From Candidatus Symbiopectobacterium sp. NZEC151 (GTDB taxonomy: Bacteria; Pseudomonadota; Gammaproteobacteria; Enterobacterales; Enterobacteriaceae), in assembly GCF_025962655.1 (NCBI RefSeq), contig NZ_JAGFPE010000003.1, positions 434,001 through 498,000 on the forward strand: a stretch of DNA of 64,000 bases, given 5' to 3'. Shown here one piece after another: positions 47,909-57,378 of the stretch (position 1 is the first letter of the stretch; each line of letters begins with the position of its first letter). Position numbers and translations under genes: made by a program. A model generated the notes under the pieces. It saw nothing but the letters and a program-made list of their open reading frames with translations, was not told the DNA's origin and did not search any database.

Positions 47909-49288
47909 ATGAAGAAATTGCTCCCTCTTCTTATTGGTCTGAGCCTGAGCGGCTTTAGCGCCGTGGGTCACGCGGAAAATCTGTTACAGGTCTATCAACA
48001 GGCTAAAACCACTAACCCGGATTTGCGCAGCTCGGCTGCCACCCGTGATGCCGCCTTCGAGAAAATCAACGAGGCGCGCAGCCCCCTGTTGCCACAGCTC
48101 GGGCTTGGCGGTGACTACGGTTACACCAACAACTTTCGCGGTGCGCAAGACGGCGTCAACAGCAATGCTATCAGCGGTTCCTTACAGTTGACCCAGACCC
48201 TGTTTGATATGTCGAAATGGCGTGCCCTGACGCTGCAAGAAAAGCAGGCAGGCATTCAAGACGTGACCTACCAGACGGCCCAACAGTCACTGATCCTCAC
48301 GACCGCTACCGCCTATTTCAACGTGCTGCGCGCCATTGACGCGCTCTCCTACGTTAACGCCCAGAAACAGGCCATTTACCGCCAGCTCGATCAAACCACC
48401 CAGCGCTTTAATGTCGGCTTGGTGGCTATCACCGACGTACAGAACGCCCGTGCCCAATACGACAGCGTATTGGCCAGCGAAGTATCTGCACGCAACACGC
48501 TGGATAACGCGCTGGAAAATCTGCGTCAGGTCAGCGGTAATTTCTATCCGCAACTGGCGGGGCTGAACATCTCCCGTTTCTCCACCGAGAAACCGGGGGC
48601 GATCGCCACCTTACTGAAAGACGCGGAAAGCCATAACCTGAGCCTGCTGTCCGCACGTCTCAGCCAGGATCTGTCGCGTGAGCAGATTCGTTCAGCGGAA
48701 ACCGGTCATATGCCAACGTTGGATCTGACGGCCTCCTCCGGCGTCAGCAATACGCGCAATTCTGGTGCAAATAAGACAGCATCGGAGATCGATGCAGGCC
48801 AAAATAAAATCGGCCTGTCATTAACCGTGCCGCTCTACAGCGGTGGTGCCACCAGTTCGCGTGTGAAACAGGCACAGCACAGCTTCGTCAGCGCCAGTGA
48901 ACTGCTGGAAAGCGCACACCGTTCCGTGGTGCAAACCGTGCGTTCCTCGTTCAACAATATTTCTGCCTCGATCAGCAGCATCAACGCTTACAAGCAGGCC
49001 GAAGTGTCAGCGCAAAGTTCTCTGGATGCGATGGAAGCAGGCTATCAGGTCGGTACTCGTACCATTGTCGACGTGCTGGATGCGACTACCACGTTATATA
49101 ACGCCAAGCAGCAGCTTTCTAACGCGCGTTACGACTACCTGATCAACCAGTTGAACATCAAGTCAGCGTTGGGCACCTTGAATGAAAACGACTTGCAGGC
49201 GCTGAACGGCGCGTTAGGTCAGGACGTTTCCACTTCACCGGTCTTTACTGACAGCAGCGCACCGGAGCCGAGAGCGCCGCGCGGCTAA
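47909..49288 (+). CDS. tolC: Outer-membrane efflux channel TolC
   Basis: TolC is the trimeric outer-membrane exit duct for RND and ABC efflux pumps and type I secretion. The ATG at 47909 gives 459 residues starting MKKLLPLLIGLSLSGFSAVGHA, a signal peptide; the ATG at 47903 sits too close to the AAGGA site. Seen: the two structural repeats, each with NLLQVYQQAKTTNPDLRSS-type and GLVAITDVQNARAQYD / GTRTIVDVLDATTTLYN helices. The sequence is followed by a terminator and then ygiBC. Confidence 0.97.
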   Translation: MKKLLPLLIGLSLSGFSAVGHAENLLQVYQQAKTTNPDLRSSAATRDAAFEKINEARSPLLPQLGLGGDYGYTNNFRGAQDGVNSNAISGSLQLTQTLFDMSKWRALTLQEKQAGIQDVTYQTAQQSLILTTATAYFNVLRAIDALSYVNAQKQAIYRQLDQTTQRFNVGLVAITDVQNARAQYDSVLASEVSARNTLDNALENLRQVSGNFYPQLAGLNISRFSTEKPGAIATLLKDAESHNLSLLSARLSQDLSREQIRSAETGHMPTLDLTASSGVSNTRNSGANKTASEIDAGQNKIGLSLTVPLYSGGATSSRVKQAQHSFVSASELLESAHRSVVQTVRSSFNNISASISSINAYKQAEVSAQSSLDAMEAGYQVGTRTIVDVLDATTTLYNAKQQLSNARYDYLINQLNIKSALGTLNENDLQALNGALGQDVSTSPVFTDSSAPEPRAPRG

Positions 49289-49321
49289 TGACGTCGACCC
49301 CGTCAGACCGTTAACGACCTT

Positions 49322-49350
49322 AAGGAGATACTTAGCGTATCTCCTTTTTG
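49322..49350 (+). terminator. tolC terminator
   Basis: AAGGAGATAC (49322-49331) pairs perfectly with GTATCTCCTT (49337-49346) followed by TTTG. It begins 34 bases after the tolC stop codon. ygiB therefore has its own promoter or depends on readthrough. Confidence 0.9.
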
Positions 49351-49519
49351 TTTGCCTCGGATTTATGCCAAGCGGTCCGAACGCGCAATAAAATGTATAG
49401 CAACGTAAAGAGCAGACGTTCTGGCAAGCGTAATGCTTTAAATTCAGCCAGCCATCCCCTATGCTAATGCAGACTTGGCACACCTTTGGCATTGACGCCT
49501 TACCCTCTGGGATAACCAT

Positions 49520-50188
49520 ATGAAACGTACAGAAAACATACAGAAGGACGCTTTCCGAAAAGGGTGGCGCACTTATCGTCTGGCACCGGTCGCGCTGGCG
49601 ATCGGCGCTGCTTTTATTCTGGCCGGTTGTGAGCAGACCGACGAAACCGTGTCGATGTATCAAAATGCGGATGACTGTTCGACGGCGAACCCGTCCATGA
49701 GCGCGCAGTGCACCACGGCGTACAACAACGCGCTGAAAGAAGCCGAAAAAACCGCACCGAAATACGCCAGCAAAGAAGACTGCGTCGCAGAATTTGGCGA
49801 AGCGCAATGTACGCCAGTCCCCGCTCAGGCAGGCGTCGCCGCGCAACCAACGCAAACCAGCAGTTCCTGGATGCCGCTGATGGCCGGTTATATGATGGGC
49901 CGCATGATGGGCGGTGGCGCGGGCTTTGCTCAGCAGCCGCTGTTCTCTTCCCGCTCTCCGGCAAGCCCGGCCAACGGCCAGTTCGTTGACGCCAGCGGTA
50001 AAAGCTACGGCGCTGCCACCTCCGGTCGTAGCGTTACCGTACCCAAAACAGCTCTGGCACCTAAACCCGCGACCACCAACACCATCACCCGCGGTGGTTT
50101 TGGCGAAAGCGTCGCCAAGCAGACCAGCATGCAACGTAGCAGCGCCAGCACCGGTTCCAGTTCCTCTTCTCGCAGTATGGGTGGCTAA
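49520..50188 (+). CDS. ygiB: YgiB (DUF1190) lipoprotein-like protein
   Basis: The 222-residue protein has a basic start, a hydrophobic segment (about 21-36) and a lipobox-like ILAGC with Cys37, then Cys-containing [14 protein letters not shown] and [10 protein letters not shown] repeats typical of DUF1190, a Met/Gly-rich stretch ([13 protein letters not shown]) and a Ser-rich tail. In E. coli ygiB is co-transcribed with ygiC and lies after tolC. The function is unknown; association with the glutathionylspermidine-synthase-like YgiC is conserved. Confidence 0.93.
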   Translation: MKRTENIQKDAFRKGWRTYRLAPVALAIGAAFILAGCEQTDETVSMYQNADDCSTANPSMSAQCTTAYNNALKEAEKTAPKYASKEDCVAEFGEAQCTPVPAQAGVAAQPTQTSSSWMPLMAGYMMGRMMGGGAGFAQQPLFSSRSPASPANGQFVDASGKSYGAATSGRSVTVPKTALAPKPATTNTITRGGFGESVAKQTSMQRSSASTGSSSSSRSMGG

Positions 50189-50199
50189 GGAACATAAGC

Positions 50200-51360
50200 A
50201 TGAAGCGCGTTGATATCGCCGAACGCCCGGATTGGCGTGAAAAGGCTACAGAGTTTGGTTTCAACTTTCACACCATGTACGGCGAGCCCTACTGGTGTGA
50301 AAATGCATACTACCAGTTCACGTTGGCGCAGATTGAAGAGCTGGAGGCCGCGACCGCAGAGCTGCACCAGATGTGCCTGCAAGTGGTCGAAAAGGTGGTC
50401 GGCAGCGATGAGCTAATGACTAAATTCTGCATTCCCAAGCATACCTGGGAATTTGTCAGAAGCTCCTGGCGCAGCCAGCAGCCTTCGCTCTACTCGCGCC
50501 TCGATCTGGTCTATGACGGAAAAGGCCCGGCCAAGCTGCTGGAAAACAATGCGGATACACCGACATCGCTGTATGAAGCAGCCTTTTTTCAATGGCTGTG
50601 GTTGGAAGATCAGAAAGATGCCGGAAAGCTGCCGCAGAATGCCGATCAGTACAACAGCATTCAGGAAGCGCTGATCGCCCGCTTTGAAGAACTGCGCCTC
50701 AATCACGGCTTCGGCCTGCTGCATATGGCCTGCTGTCAGGACACTGAAGAAGATCGCGGCACGGTGCAATACCTTCAGGATTGCGCGCTGGAAGCAGGCC
50801 TGCCCACAGAATTCCTCTTTATGGAAGAGATTGGGCTGGGTGAAAAAGGCCAGTTCACCGATATGCAAAATCAGGTGATCGGCAACCTGTTCAAGCTCTA
50901 CCCGTGGGAATTCATGCTGCGCGAAATATTTTCCACCAAGCTGGAAGATGCGGGTGTGCGCTGGCTGGAACCGGCCTGGAAAAGCATCATCTCCAACAAG
51001 GCGCTGCTGCCGATGCTGTGGGAAATGTTCCCCAACCATCCCAACCTGCTGCCCGCCTATTTTGCCGGTGACGATCACCCGCCACTCGACAGCTACGTGG
51101 TCAAACCGCTGTTCTCACGTGAAGGTGCCAATATTCAGATCGTGAAAAATGGGCAGCAGATCGCCACCGTTGACGGCCCCTACGGTGAAGAAGGCAAGAT
51201 CGTTCAGCAGTACTACCCACTGCCAACCTTTGGCGACAGCCATACGGTGATCGGCAGTTGGTTGATCAACGATCAGCCGTGCGGTATTGGTCTGCGCGAA
51301 GATCGCGAACTGATCACTCAGGATCTGTCACGCTTTTACCCACATATCATTCTGGACTGA
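50200..51360 (+). CDS. ygiC: Glutathionylspermidine synthase-like ATP-grasp protein YgiC
   Basis: The 386-residue protein has the C-terminal ATP-grasp fold of glutathionylspermidine synthetase without the amidase half: [25 protein letters not shown], an [11 protein letters not shown] loop, and [11 protein letters not shown] with the phosphate-binding Arg. E. coli YgiC does not make glutathionylspermidine and its peptide-ligase substrate is unknown. It starts 11 bases after ygiB, with TAAGGAAC as its ribosome site, and ends at a terminator. Confidence 0.94.
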   Translation: MKRVDIAERPDWREKATEFGFNFHTMYGEPYWCENAYYQFTLAQIEELEAATAELHQMCLQVVEKVVGSDELMTKFCIPKHTWEFVRSSWRSQQPSLYSRLDLVYDGKGPAKLLENNADTPTSLYEAAFFQWLWLEDQKDAGKLPQNADQYNSIQEALIARFEELRLNHGFGLLHMACCQDTEEDRGTVQYLQDCALEAGLPTEFLFMEEIGLGEKGQFTDMQNQVIGNLFKLYPWEFMLREIFSTKLEDAGVRWLEPAWKSIISNKALLPMLWEMFPNHPNLLPAYFAGDDHPPLDSYVVKPLFSREGANIQIVKNGQQIATVDGPYGEEGKIVQQYYPLPTFGDSHTVIGSWLINDQPCGIGLREDRELITQDLSRFYPHIILD

Positions 51361-51374
51361 CTCTCGCAGTCAGG

Positions 51375-51403
51375 AAAAGCCACTGAAATCGGTGGCTTTT
51401 TTC
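51375..51403 (+). terminator. ygiC terminator
   Basis: AAAAGCCAC pairs with GTGGCTTTT (core 51379-51383 with 51392-51396), followed by T residues to 51403. It separates the ygiBC unit from the Sel1 gene. Confidence 0.88.
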
Positions 51404-51520
51404 TTAACCATACCTCACTAATATCATGATGTAATTGAATTAATTCCTGAAAAGATTAAAGAACAAGCTCTCTTCGCCGATACTCAATAGCGATATTTAC
51501 ATCATCGAAAAAGGACTTTT

Positions 51521-52051
51521 ATGAAAAAGCGACTTCTGTCCGCGCTGCTGCTTTGCGCCGTCAGCACCCTGTTTACTGCCCATGCCGCCAGCACCGCCTC
51601 TCTGCCTCCCGATGTTAAAGCCATCTACGATGAAGATACCGATCTGGTAAAACGTGCAGAACAGGGCGATCTTGAAGCGCAGAACCGCCTGGCGTACAAC
51701 CTGACTACCAGTGGCTCAGACAGTGCCTGGAAAGAAGGATTTGTATGGCTGAAACGCGCTGCGGATGGTGGGCATGTCCCCTCGCAGTTTGCTGTCGGCA
51801 AAATCTATTTCACCTCGAAAAGAATTCCACACGATCCACAGCAGGGACAGGCGTACCTGACCAAAGCGGCCGATGCCAATTTACCTATCGCGCAAATGGC
51901 GCTGGCAAGCCTGCTCGCCGATGGCAAAGCGTTGAAGAAGGATGCAAAAGCGTCGGCGTTTTGGGCAAACCGCCTGCTGAACAATGCCAAAGCATCAGAG
52001 AGCCACAAAAAAACAGCGCAGGATATTGTAGACTCACTTAAAAACGGCTAA
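51521..52051 (+). CDS. Periplasmic Sel1-repeat protein
   Basis: The 176-residue product has a signal peptide (cleavage near Ala-His-Ala, residue 22) and three Sel1-like units: AEQGDLEAQNRLAY, WLKRAADGGHVPSQFAVGKIYF and YLTKAADANLPIAQMALASLLADGKAL. Such repeats form helical scaffolds for protein binding. There is no Sel1 gene between ygiC and ygiD in E. coli, so it is accessory. It is convergent with the SopD-like gene, 80 bases apart. The ATG follows AAAGGAC. Partner unknown. Confidence 0.85.
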   Translation: MKKRLLSALLLCAVSTLFTAHAASTASLPPDVKAIYDEDTDLVKRAEQGDLEAQNRLAYNLTTSGSDSAWKEGFVWLKRAADGGHVPSQFAVGKIYFTSKRIPHDPQQGQAYLTKAADANLPIAQMALASLLADGKALKKDAKASAFWANRLLNNAKASESHKKTAQDIVDSLKNG

Positions 52052-52091
52052 CGCGTTCACACCAGTAAACGAAGAGTGTGAGTCGTTAGGC

Positions 52092-52115
52092 AAGCCCACA
52101 GTATGTGGGCTTATT
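52092..52115. terminator. Convergent terminator between Sel1 and SopD-like genes
   Basis: AAGCCCACA (52092-52100) and TGTGGGCTT (52104-52112) form a perfect 9-base stem with a three-base loop and a short T-rich tail. It follows the Sel1 stop by 40 bases and precedes the stop of the minus-strand gene by 17. Confidence 0.85.
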
Positions 52116-52131
52116 TAAGCCCTAACCTGTA

Positions 52132-52863
52132 CTAAAGAGAATGAGGCCGTCTTCCCTTAATCGCACTGACGGGTTGCTCACACGATAATTTTTCAGTGAG
52201 ATGTTTTTGCATCTCCATAAGATTAAGTGCCATCTGACTGCTCATTAATCTGTTTTGGGTCAAATCGGACATAATAGATCCCATCATGTCAAAATCATTC
52301 ATTTTGCATGACAATAATATGTTATGGAGTTTCGGAAACCTAGAGTAAAAATCATGAAAAATAAAGCTCTCGTTATTCTCTTTTAAGCTCCCCAGACTGC
52401 TACTTCTGGAATGCGTCGAACGAAGGATATTCTGATAGTCAGCAATGAAATACCGTTCATCAATAGCGATATCGCTCAACATAATATCCATCCTTATTTT
52501 TTTAATAATATGATTATCTATTGAGAGAGTGATCGTTCTAGTATCCGTATCAAATTCGCTATGAAAGCGATCCTTGTGTGCTTCGCCCGCGTAGGACTTA
52601 AGTTTCTCAAAAACGGAAATGACGCCGTACCAGTGATTAGAAGGAATATCAACGCCATCACTGCTTTCAACTCCCTGACAAGGGGCTCTATCCTGATAAA
52701 GAATGTTATATAAGGTTTGTATGGCGTGTTCTTTTTTTTCTGTTCTAAACAGGTCTTTAAATTTGTCCCATAACCCCATATGTGTGGCTTCATATCGATT
52801 GCCACTCAATAGATGGGAAACCCTAGAGTAATTAAGTTCATAGCCATTTATGTTTATTGACAT
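52132..52863 (-). CDS. SopD/SopD2-family type III effector-like protein
   Basis: The 243-residue protein resembles the N-terminal halves of Salmonella SopD and SopD2 as I remember them. Residues 8-20 (YELNYSRVSHLLS) match the SopD start, and residues 29-44 (MGLWDKFKDLFRTEKK) match the translocation-linked W(D/E)K motif region; DRF at 98-100 and LSIDNHIIKK are also shared. It is about 75 residues shorter than SopD (about 317), and the C-terminal part diverges. The gene is visibly AT-richer than its neighbours, has only a weak AGAAG ribosome site, and lies between ygiC and ygiD. Function is inferred from similarity. Confidence 0.7.
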   Translation of the reverse strand: MSININGYELNYSRVSHLLSGNRYEATHMGLWDKFKDLFRTEKKEHAIQTLYNILYQDRAPCQGVESSDGVDIPSNHWYGVISVFEKLKSYAGEAHKDRFHSEFDTDTRTITLSIDNHIIKKIRMDIMLSDIAIDERYFIADYQNILRSTHSRSSSLGSLKENNESFIFHDFYSRFPKLHNILLSCKMNDFDMMGSIMSDLTQNRLMSSQMALNLMEMQKHLTEKLSCEQPVSAIKGRRPHSL

Positions 52864-53039
52864 TTTATTTCTTCTACGTGATTAATTAAAATCTCATAAT
52901 ATAAACATCAAGTTGGCCCGCCACCAGGTTATAACCCTATACGCCACCATGGTTTGATCACCATATAACTTATTATCGCTGAGAATACCGTCCACGATTA
53001 GCATCCCGGCTAATCAATCACTGCATTTGATGCATCGGC

Positions 53040-53069
53040 CAAAAAAAAGCCCGCGTATAAACGCGGGCC
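53040..53069 (-). terminator. ygiD terminator
   Basis: On the minus strand GCCCGCGT pairs with ACGCGGGC (plus-strand 53049-53056 and 53061-53068) and is followed by eight T. It begins 14 bases after the ygiD stop codon. Confidence 0.92.
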
Positions 53070-53081
53070 CGATGCTCAAAC

Positions 53082-53867
53082 TTAACTGCCTACTTGTACC
53101 GACAACATACTCAAGGCTCCCATCACAATACCATCGACAGGCACCGTGATGGGTTCTTCGCCATCCCAACTGCCCAGCACATAGAGCAGCGGTAAAAAGT
53201 GGTCGGGCGTCGGGTTCGATAACGCCGCCCCTTTATGTTGCATAAAGTCCACCAGCGGGTGGTTATCGCCCTGATAGTTCAGGTTGTCTTTCACAAACTG
53301 ATTGAAGGAAACCGCCCAGTCATAAGGCGTGGCATCGCCATCCCATTTCACCATACGCAGGTTATGCACCACGTTACCACTGGCGACGATCATATAGCCC
53401 TCATCGCGTAGCGCTGCCAGTTTGGTGCCCAATTGGTAGTGATACTCTGCCGATTGCGTACCGTCCACGCTCAGTTGCACCACAGGAATATCCGCATCCG
53501 GGTACATCTTGATCAACACGCCCCAGGAGCCGTGGTCAAACCCCCACTGCTCGTGGTCAGCAATCACCGGCAGCGGTGCCAACGCGTGTTGAATGCGCTC
53601 CGCCAATTCAGGCGATCCCGGTGCCGGATACTGGGTATCAAACAGCGCCTGCGGAAAACCGCCAAAATCGTGGATGGTGCGCGGTTTTTCCATCGCCGTT
53701 ACCGCCGTGCCACGGGTATACCAGTGAGCCGAGACCGCGATAATGCCTTTCGGGCGCGGCAGGGTTTCGCCTAACTGACGCCATGCGCGCGTATATTCAT
53801 TCTCTTCCAACACGTTCATCGGGCTACCATGGCCGAGAAACAGTGCGGGCATCCGGGAAGTGTTCAT
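53082..53867 (-). CDS. ygiD: 4,5-DOPA-extradiol-dioxygenase-like protein YgiD
   Basis: YgiD belongs to the LigB-type extradiol dioxygenases; the E. coli protein is a zinc enzyme able to open the ring of DOPA. The 261-residue protein has metal-ligand motifs LFLGHGSPMNV, AVSAHWYTRG and GFDHGSWGVL, and the catalytic His in ASGNVVHNLRMV. In E. coli it follows ygiC; here two accessory genes lie between. The natural substrate is unproven. Confidence 0.93.
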   Translation of the reverse strand: MNTSRMPALFLGHGSPMNVLEENEYTRAWRQLGETLPRPKGIIAVSAHWYTRGTAVTAMEKPRTIHDFGGFPQALFDTQYPAPGSPELAERIQHALAPLPVIADHEQWGFDHGSWGVLIKMYPDADIPVVQLSVDGTQSAEYHYQLGTKLAALRDEGYMIVASGNVVHNLRMVKWDGDATPYDWAVSFNQFVKDNLNYQGDNHPLVDFMQHKGAALSNPTPDHFLPLLYVLGSWDGEEPITVPVDGIVMGALSMLSVQVGS

Positions 53868-54027
53868 AGAAGTATCCTTAGTGAGTCATATTGATGTGCC
53901 GGTGCACTCGATAGGATTACTCTACGCCCTTTTTCGCCGGGAGAAAGTCACCGGCGGGTGATGAAGAACATCAATAAATTTGAATCATCACGTGTAGTCC
54001 CCCGTAATCTTGACGTCAGCACCTTCG

Positions 54028-55647
54028 CTATGCTCGTTCACACTGCCACCCCGTTTCCCGCCATTCGAGACTGTGCGTAAGCCTCAAACCAGAAAGGAAG
54101 GCTTCATCGTGCGATACCACAATTATTGCGCCCGGGAACGTGGACAACGCGGCCTCAATCGCCTGCGTTGACGCCAGATCGAGATGATTGGTGGGTTCAT
54201 CCAGCAGAAGCAATTGCGCAGCATCACGGCGCCACAGCACGCAAGCCAGCGCCGCCTTCAAGCGCTCACCGCCGCTCAACGCCGTCAGAGGTAAACCAAC
54301 CTTATTAGCACCCAGTTGCAGTTGCGCCAGCCGGGTACGCAAGACCCCCTCCTCCAGCGGCGTATCGTCGGTATTCAGATGCGCCAGCACCGACAACGAG
54401 AGATCTAAACGCGACAAATGCTGATCAAGATAAGCCGTGATAACTGAAACGCGACAGTCACCACAGACCGGCGTTTCATCGCCCATCATCACCTTGAGCA
54501 TGGTCGATTTGCCACAGCCGTTTGGCCCGCGCAGCGCTACCCGCATCGGGCCATCCATCCGCCAGTTGAAAGGAGAATTCGCGATATGGGGCAATACGAG
54601 GCGATCCATCACCAGTACCGGTTTGTTGGGGGCGACATGGCTGCCTGGCAGCGTGAATAATATCGGGCTATCTTCCTCTACCCTTCCCCGCATCTCACAG
54701 ACAGCGGCATTAAGCACATCATTTTGCTCACGGTGTTGCTTACGCAGCGTACCTAAACGCGCTTTTGCCGCCGCTTTGTATTGCACCCGCTCAAAGGAAG
54801 CAATATTCAGTGAATCTACCGTGCGTAAGGTCTGCGCCGAACGCCGCTGGCTGGCATCATGCTCTTTTTGCAAACGCATACGGGTGCGCCGACGCTCGGT
54901 GGTAGCATGTTCCAATGCCGCCTGAGCAGCCTGCTGCTCGGTCTGGCGCTGACGCTGATAGTCATCATAATTGCCGCCATAGTGACACAGACCCATCGGG
55001 GTCAGTTCCAAAATGCGTGGCATCATCGCCAGTAGTTCACGATCGTGCGTTGCCACTAATGCGCCGCCGCGTCGCTGGGAAAGCTTGTCGTAAAACCACG
55101 ATCTCGCCTGGCGATCGAGGTGATTAGTCGGTTCATCAAGCAGTAAATAGTCAGCATCAGCCATAAACGCCGCGCACAACAGTGCCCGCACGCGTTCACC
55201 GCCGCTCAGTTCAGCAGCACGTTTATCAGGAACAAACGCAGGCAAATGGGCTTCGGCAAACGCTGCCGCCAAACGCTCTTGTAAATCCCAAGCACCGTCC
55301 AGATGTTCGAGATCTTCCGGCTGATAGTCGCCTGATTCAATACGCTGACGCGCGGCAAAAATATCCCGATAACCCAGCAGTTCAGCCAGCGTTGTCGTTG
55401 GTAAAATCCTATGCTGCTGAGCAACATAAGCCAGAGAACTCACACGTTCAATTTGACCGAAAGCGGGGGATTCATACCCTGCCAGCAGACGTAGCAGCGA
55501 TGTTTTTCCGCAGCCGTTACGTCCGACCAAACCGCATAATGTGGAATCAAGCGACAGAGTTAGCGGGCCGAAAAGCGTCAAGCCGGTCGCAAATTGGCAG
55601 GTGACCTGATGCAAAATAAAACAAGGGGATTGCGCACAATGAGCCAT
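54028..55647 (-). CDS. ABC-F family ATPase
   Basis: The 539-residue soluble protein has two ABC domains, each with Walker A (GRNGCGKT, GPNGCGKS), signature LSGGE and Walker B plus DEPTNHLD, joined by a charged linker (about residues 225-290) that would form the P-site tRNA interaction motif. ABC-F proteins act on the ribosome as translation factors or antibiotic-protection proteins. By eye it does not match Uup, EttA, YbiT or YheS in its start, so the subfamily is open. The ATG at 55647 follows AGGAGTGCTT. Confidence 0.88.
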   Translation of the reverse strand: MAHCAQSPCFILHQVTCQFATGLTLFGPLTLSLDSTLCGLVGRNGCGKTSLLRLLAGYESPAFGQIERVSSLAYVAQQHRILPTTTLAELLGYRDIFAARQRIESGDYQPEDLEHLDGAWDLQERLAAAFAEAHLPAFVPDKRAAELSGGERVRALLCAAFMADADYLLLDEPTNHLDRQARSWFYDKLSQRRGGALVATHDRELLAMMPRILELTPMGLCHYGGNYDDYQRQRQTEQQAAQAALEHATTERRRTRMRLQKEHDASQRRSAQTLRTVDSLNIASFERVQYKAAAKARLGTLRKQHREQNDVLNAAVCEMRGRVEEDSPILFTLPGSHVAPNKPVLVMDRLVLPHIANSPFNWRMDGPMRVALRGPNGCGKSTMLKVMMGDETPVCGDCRVSVITAYLDQHLSRLDLSLSVLAHLNTDDTPLEEGVLRTRLAQLQLGANKVGLPLTALSGGERLKAALACVLWRRDAAQLLLLDEPTNHLDLASTQAIEAALSTFPGAIIVVSHDEAFLSGLRLTHSLEWRETGWQCERA

Positions 55648-55880
55648 AAGCACTCCTGAATGAAATCAATAACCATCCCCGATAACGCATTCGCGTTAGC
55701 AAGGATCCGAATTCATCAGTCGTGTTTGTTCATTTTCCGTGTGCGCTCCGGTGAGACGAGAAGTTCGTCGCGGCAAAGGTTAGCGGACCGCAGGATCTGA
55801 CTCAAGGTTAATTTTTATCTCGTTGAGCAATGAGATAGATAAGCACTCGGGCAGTCATGCATTCAGGTGCAGGCCCTTGA
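55648..55880. other. ABC-F upstream leader region
   Basis: About 230 bases separate the ABC-F start from the distal rnpB repeat. The stretch is not coding in any convincing frame. Short inverted repeats such as CTCGTTGAGCAATGAG (55819-55834) may fold. ABC-F genes are often controlled by attenuation, but no leader peptide was identified. Confidence 0.35.
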
Positions 55881-56023
55881 ACGCAAAAACCCCGCAGAAG
55901 CGGGGTTTTTTAAGACGTGAAGTCGACCGATAAGCCGCTTTCTTTCATAAAAAGTGTCGTGGACAGTCATTCATCCCCACTGGAGCCTATACGCAAAAAC
56001 CCCGCCGAAGCGGGGTTTTTTAA
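55881..56023 (-). repeat. Tandem repeat of rnpB 3' end with two terminators
   Basis: A block starting ACGCAAAAACCCCGC occurs at 55881 and again at 55991, a period of 110 bases. Each holds an intrinsic terminator read on the minus strand (stems CCCCGC/GCGGGG at 55890-55905 and 56000-56015 with flanking A/T runs). The proximal terminator ends rnpB. The distal unit carries a copy of the rnpB 3' end (GTGAAGTCGACCGATAAGCC) with an insertion and substitutions. E. coli rnpB is known for similar roughly 113-bp downstream repeats. Confidence 0.85.
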
Positions 56024-56024
56024 G

Positions 56025-56403
<379 letters not shown>

Positions 56404-56410
56404 GGCGCGA

Positions 56411-56439
56411 ATGATAGGCGAATTAGTCTTGGTTGTCAT
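56411..56439 (-). promoter_or_regulatory. rnpB promoter inside rsmI 3' end
   Basis: On the minus strand ATGACA (plus 56434-56439) and TATCAT (plus 56411-56416) are 17 bases apart, and the RNA 5' end lies seven bases after the -10. Each hexamer matches the consensus in five of six positions. The -35 element overlaps the last codons of rsmI. Confidence 0.75.
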
Positions 56440-57316
56440 CCTCTGCGTCGTCATCCGCCGCATTTTGCGCCAGCGCATAGCGATACAGTGCGTTCTTTTT
56501 CACGCCGTGGATTTCCGCCGCCAGCGCCGCGGCCTTTTTCAGCGGCAATTCAGCGCGCAACAGCTCCAGGGTACGCAGCGCTTCCGCTGAAAGCACACTC
56601 TCATCCGGCTGGAAGCCTTCTACGATCAGCACCATCTCGCCCTTGCGGCGATTTTCGTCTTCTTTCACCCAGGCCAGCAGTTCACCCACCGGGGCACCCT
56701 GAATTGACTCCCAGGTTTTAGTCAGCTCACGCGCCAACACCACATAACGCGCATCCCCCAGCACCGTTGCCATATCGGCCAGGCTGTCAATCAAGCGGTG
56801 GGTGGATTCGTAGAAAATCAGCGTGCGCGTCTCTTCAGACAGTTGCAGTAGGCGATCCTGCCGCGCTTTGGTTTTCGCGGGCAGAAACCCTTCGTAACAA
56901 AAACGATCTGAGGCAATGCCCGCTGCCGACAGCGCCGTGATCGCCGCGCACGGCCCCGGCAATGGCACCACGCGTACGCCCGCTTCACGACAGCGGCGCA
57001 CCAGATGGTAACCGGGATCGTTAATCAGCGGCGTCCCGGCATCGGAGACCAGCGCAATGGATTGTCCTTGCTGAAGCTTAGCCAGCAGATGATCGGCCTT
57101 TTGCTGCTCGTTGTGATCGTGCAGTGCAAATAAGCGAGCACTGATGGCAAAATGTTGCAATAACAGGCCGGTATGGCGCGTATCCTCCGCGGCAACCACA
57201 TCCACGCCACGCAGTACGCTTAACGCACGTTCCGTAATATCGCCCAGATTGCCAATGGGCGTTGGCACAATGTAAAGCGTGGATGCAGAAATGTCTGCTT
57301 GTTGTTCATGATTCAT
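56423..57316 (-). CDS. rsmI: 16S rRNA (cytidine-1402-2'-O)-methyltransferase
   Basis: RsmI methylates the ribose of C1402 in 16S rRNA near the decoding centre. The 297-residue SPOUT-like/tetrapyrrole-methylase-fold protein has [15 protein letters not shown] at the start, [25 protein letters not shown], and [16 protein letters not shown]. It is divergent from lpoA, as in E. coli, and its end carries the rnpB promoter. The C-terminus ends in a short acidic tail. Confidence 0.97.
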   Translation of the reverse strand: MNHEQQADISASTLYIVPTPIGNLGDITERALSVLRGVDVVAAEDTRHTGLLLQHFAISARLFALHDHNEQQKADHLLAKLQQGQSIALVSDAGTPLINDPGYHLVRRCREAGVRVVPLPGPCAAITALSAAGIASDRFCYEGFLPAKTKARQDRLLQLSEETRTLIFYESTHRLIDSLADMATVLGDARYVVLARELTKTWESIQGAPVGELLAWVKEDENRRKGEMVLIVEGFQPDESVLSAEALRTLELLRAELPLKKAAALAAEIHGVKKNALYRYALAQNAADDDAEDDNQD

Positions 57317-57378
57317 TGTTTCATCCGGGTTGCCGATTTAATATTGAGCATCTTTATAAAAAAACCACTGGATACAGT

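Noticed and set aside
52864..53039. Possible hrp box upstream of the SopD-like gene
   Set aside because: I looked on the minus strand for GGAACC-N15/16-CCAC and found none. Regulation must differ or the promoter is not HrpL-type.
55881..56023. Possible CRISPR-like repeats near rnpB
   Set aside because: Only two long copies of an RNA-gene 3' end with a terminator; no short repeat-spacer pattern.
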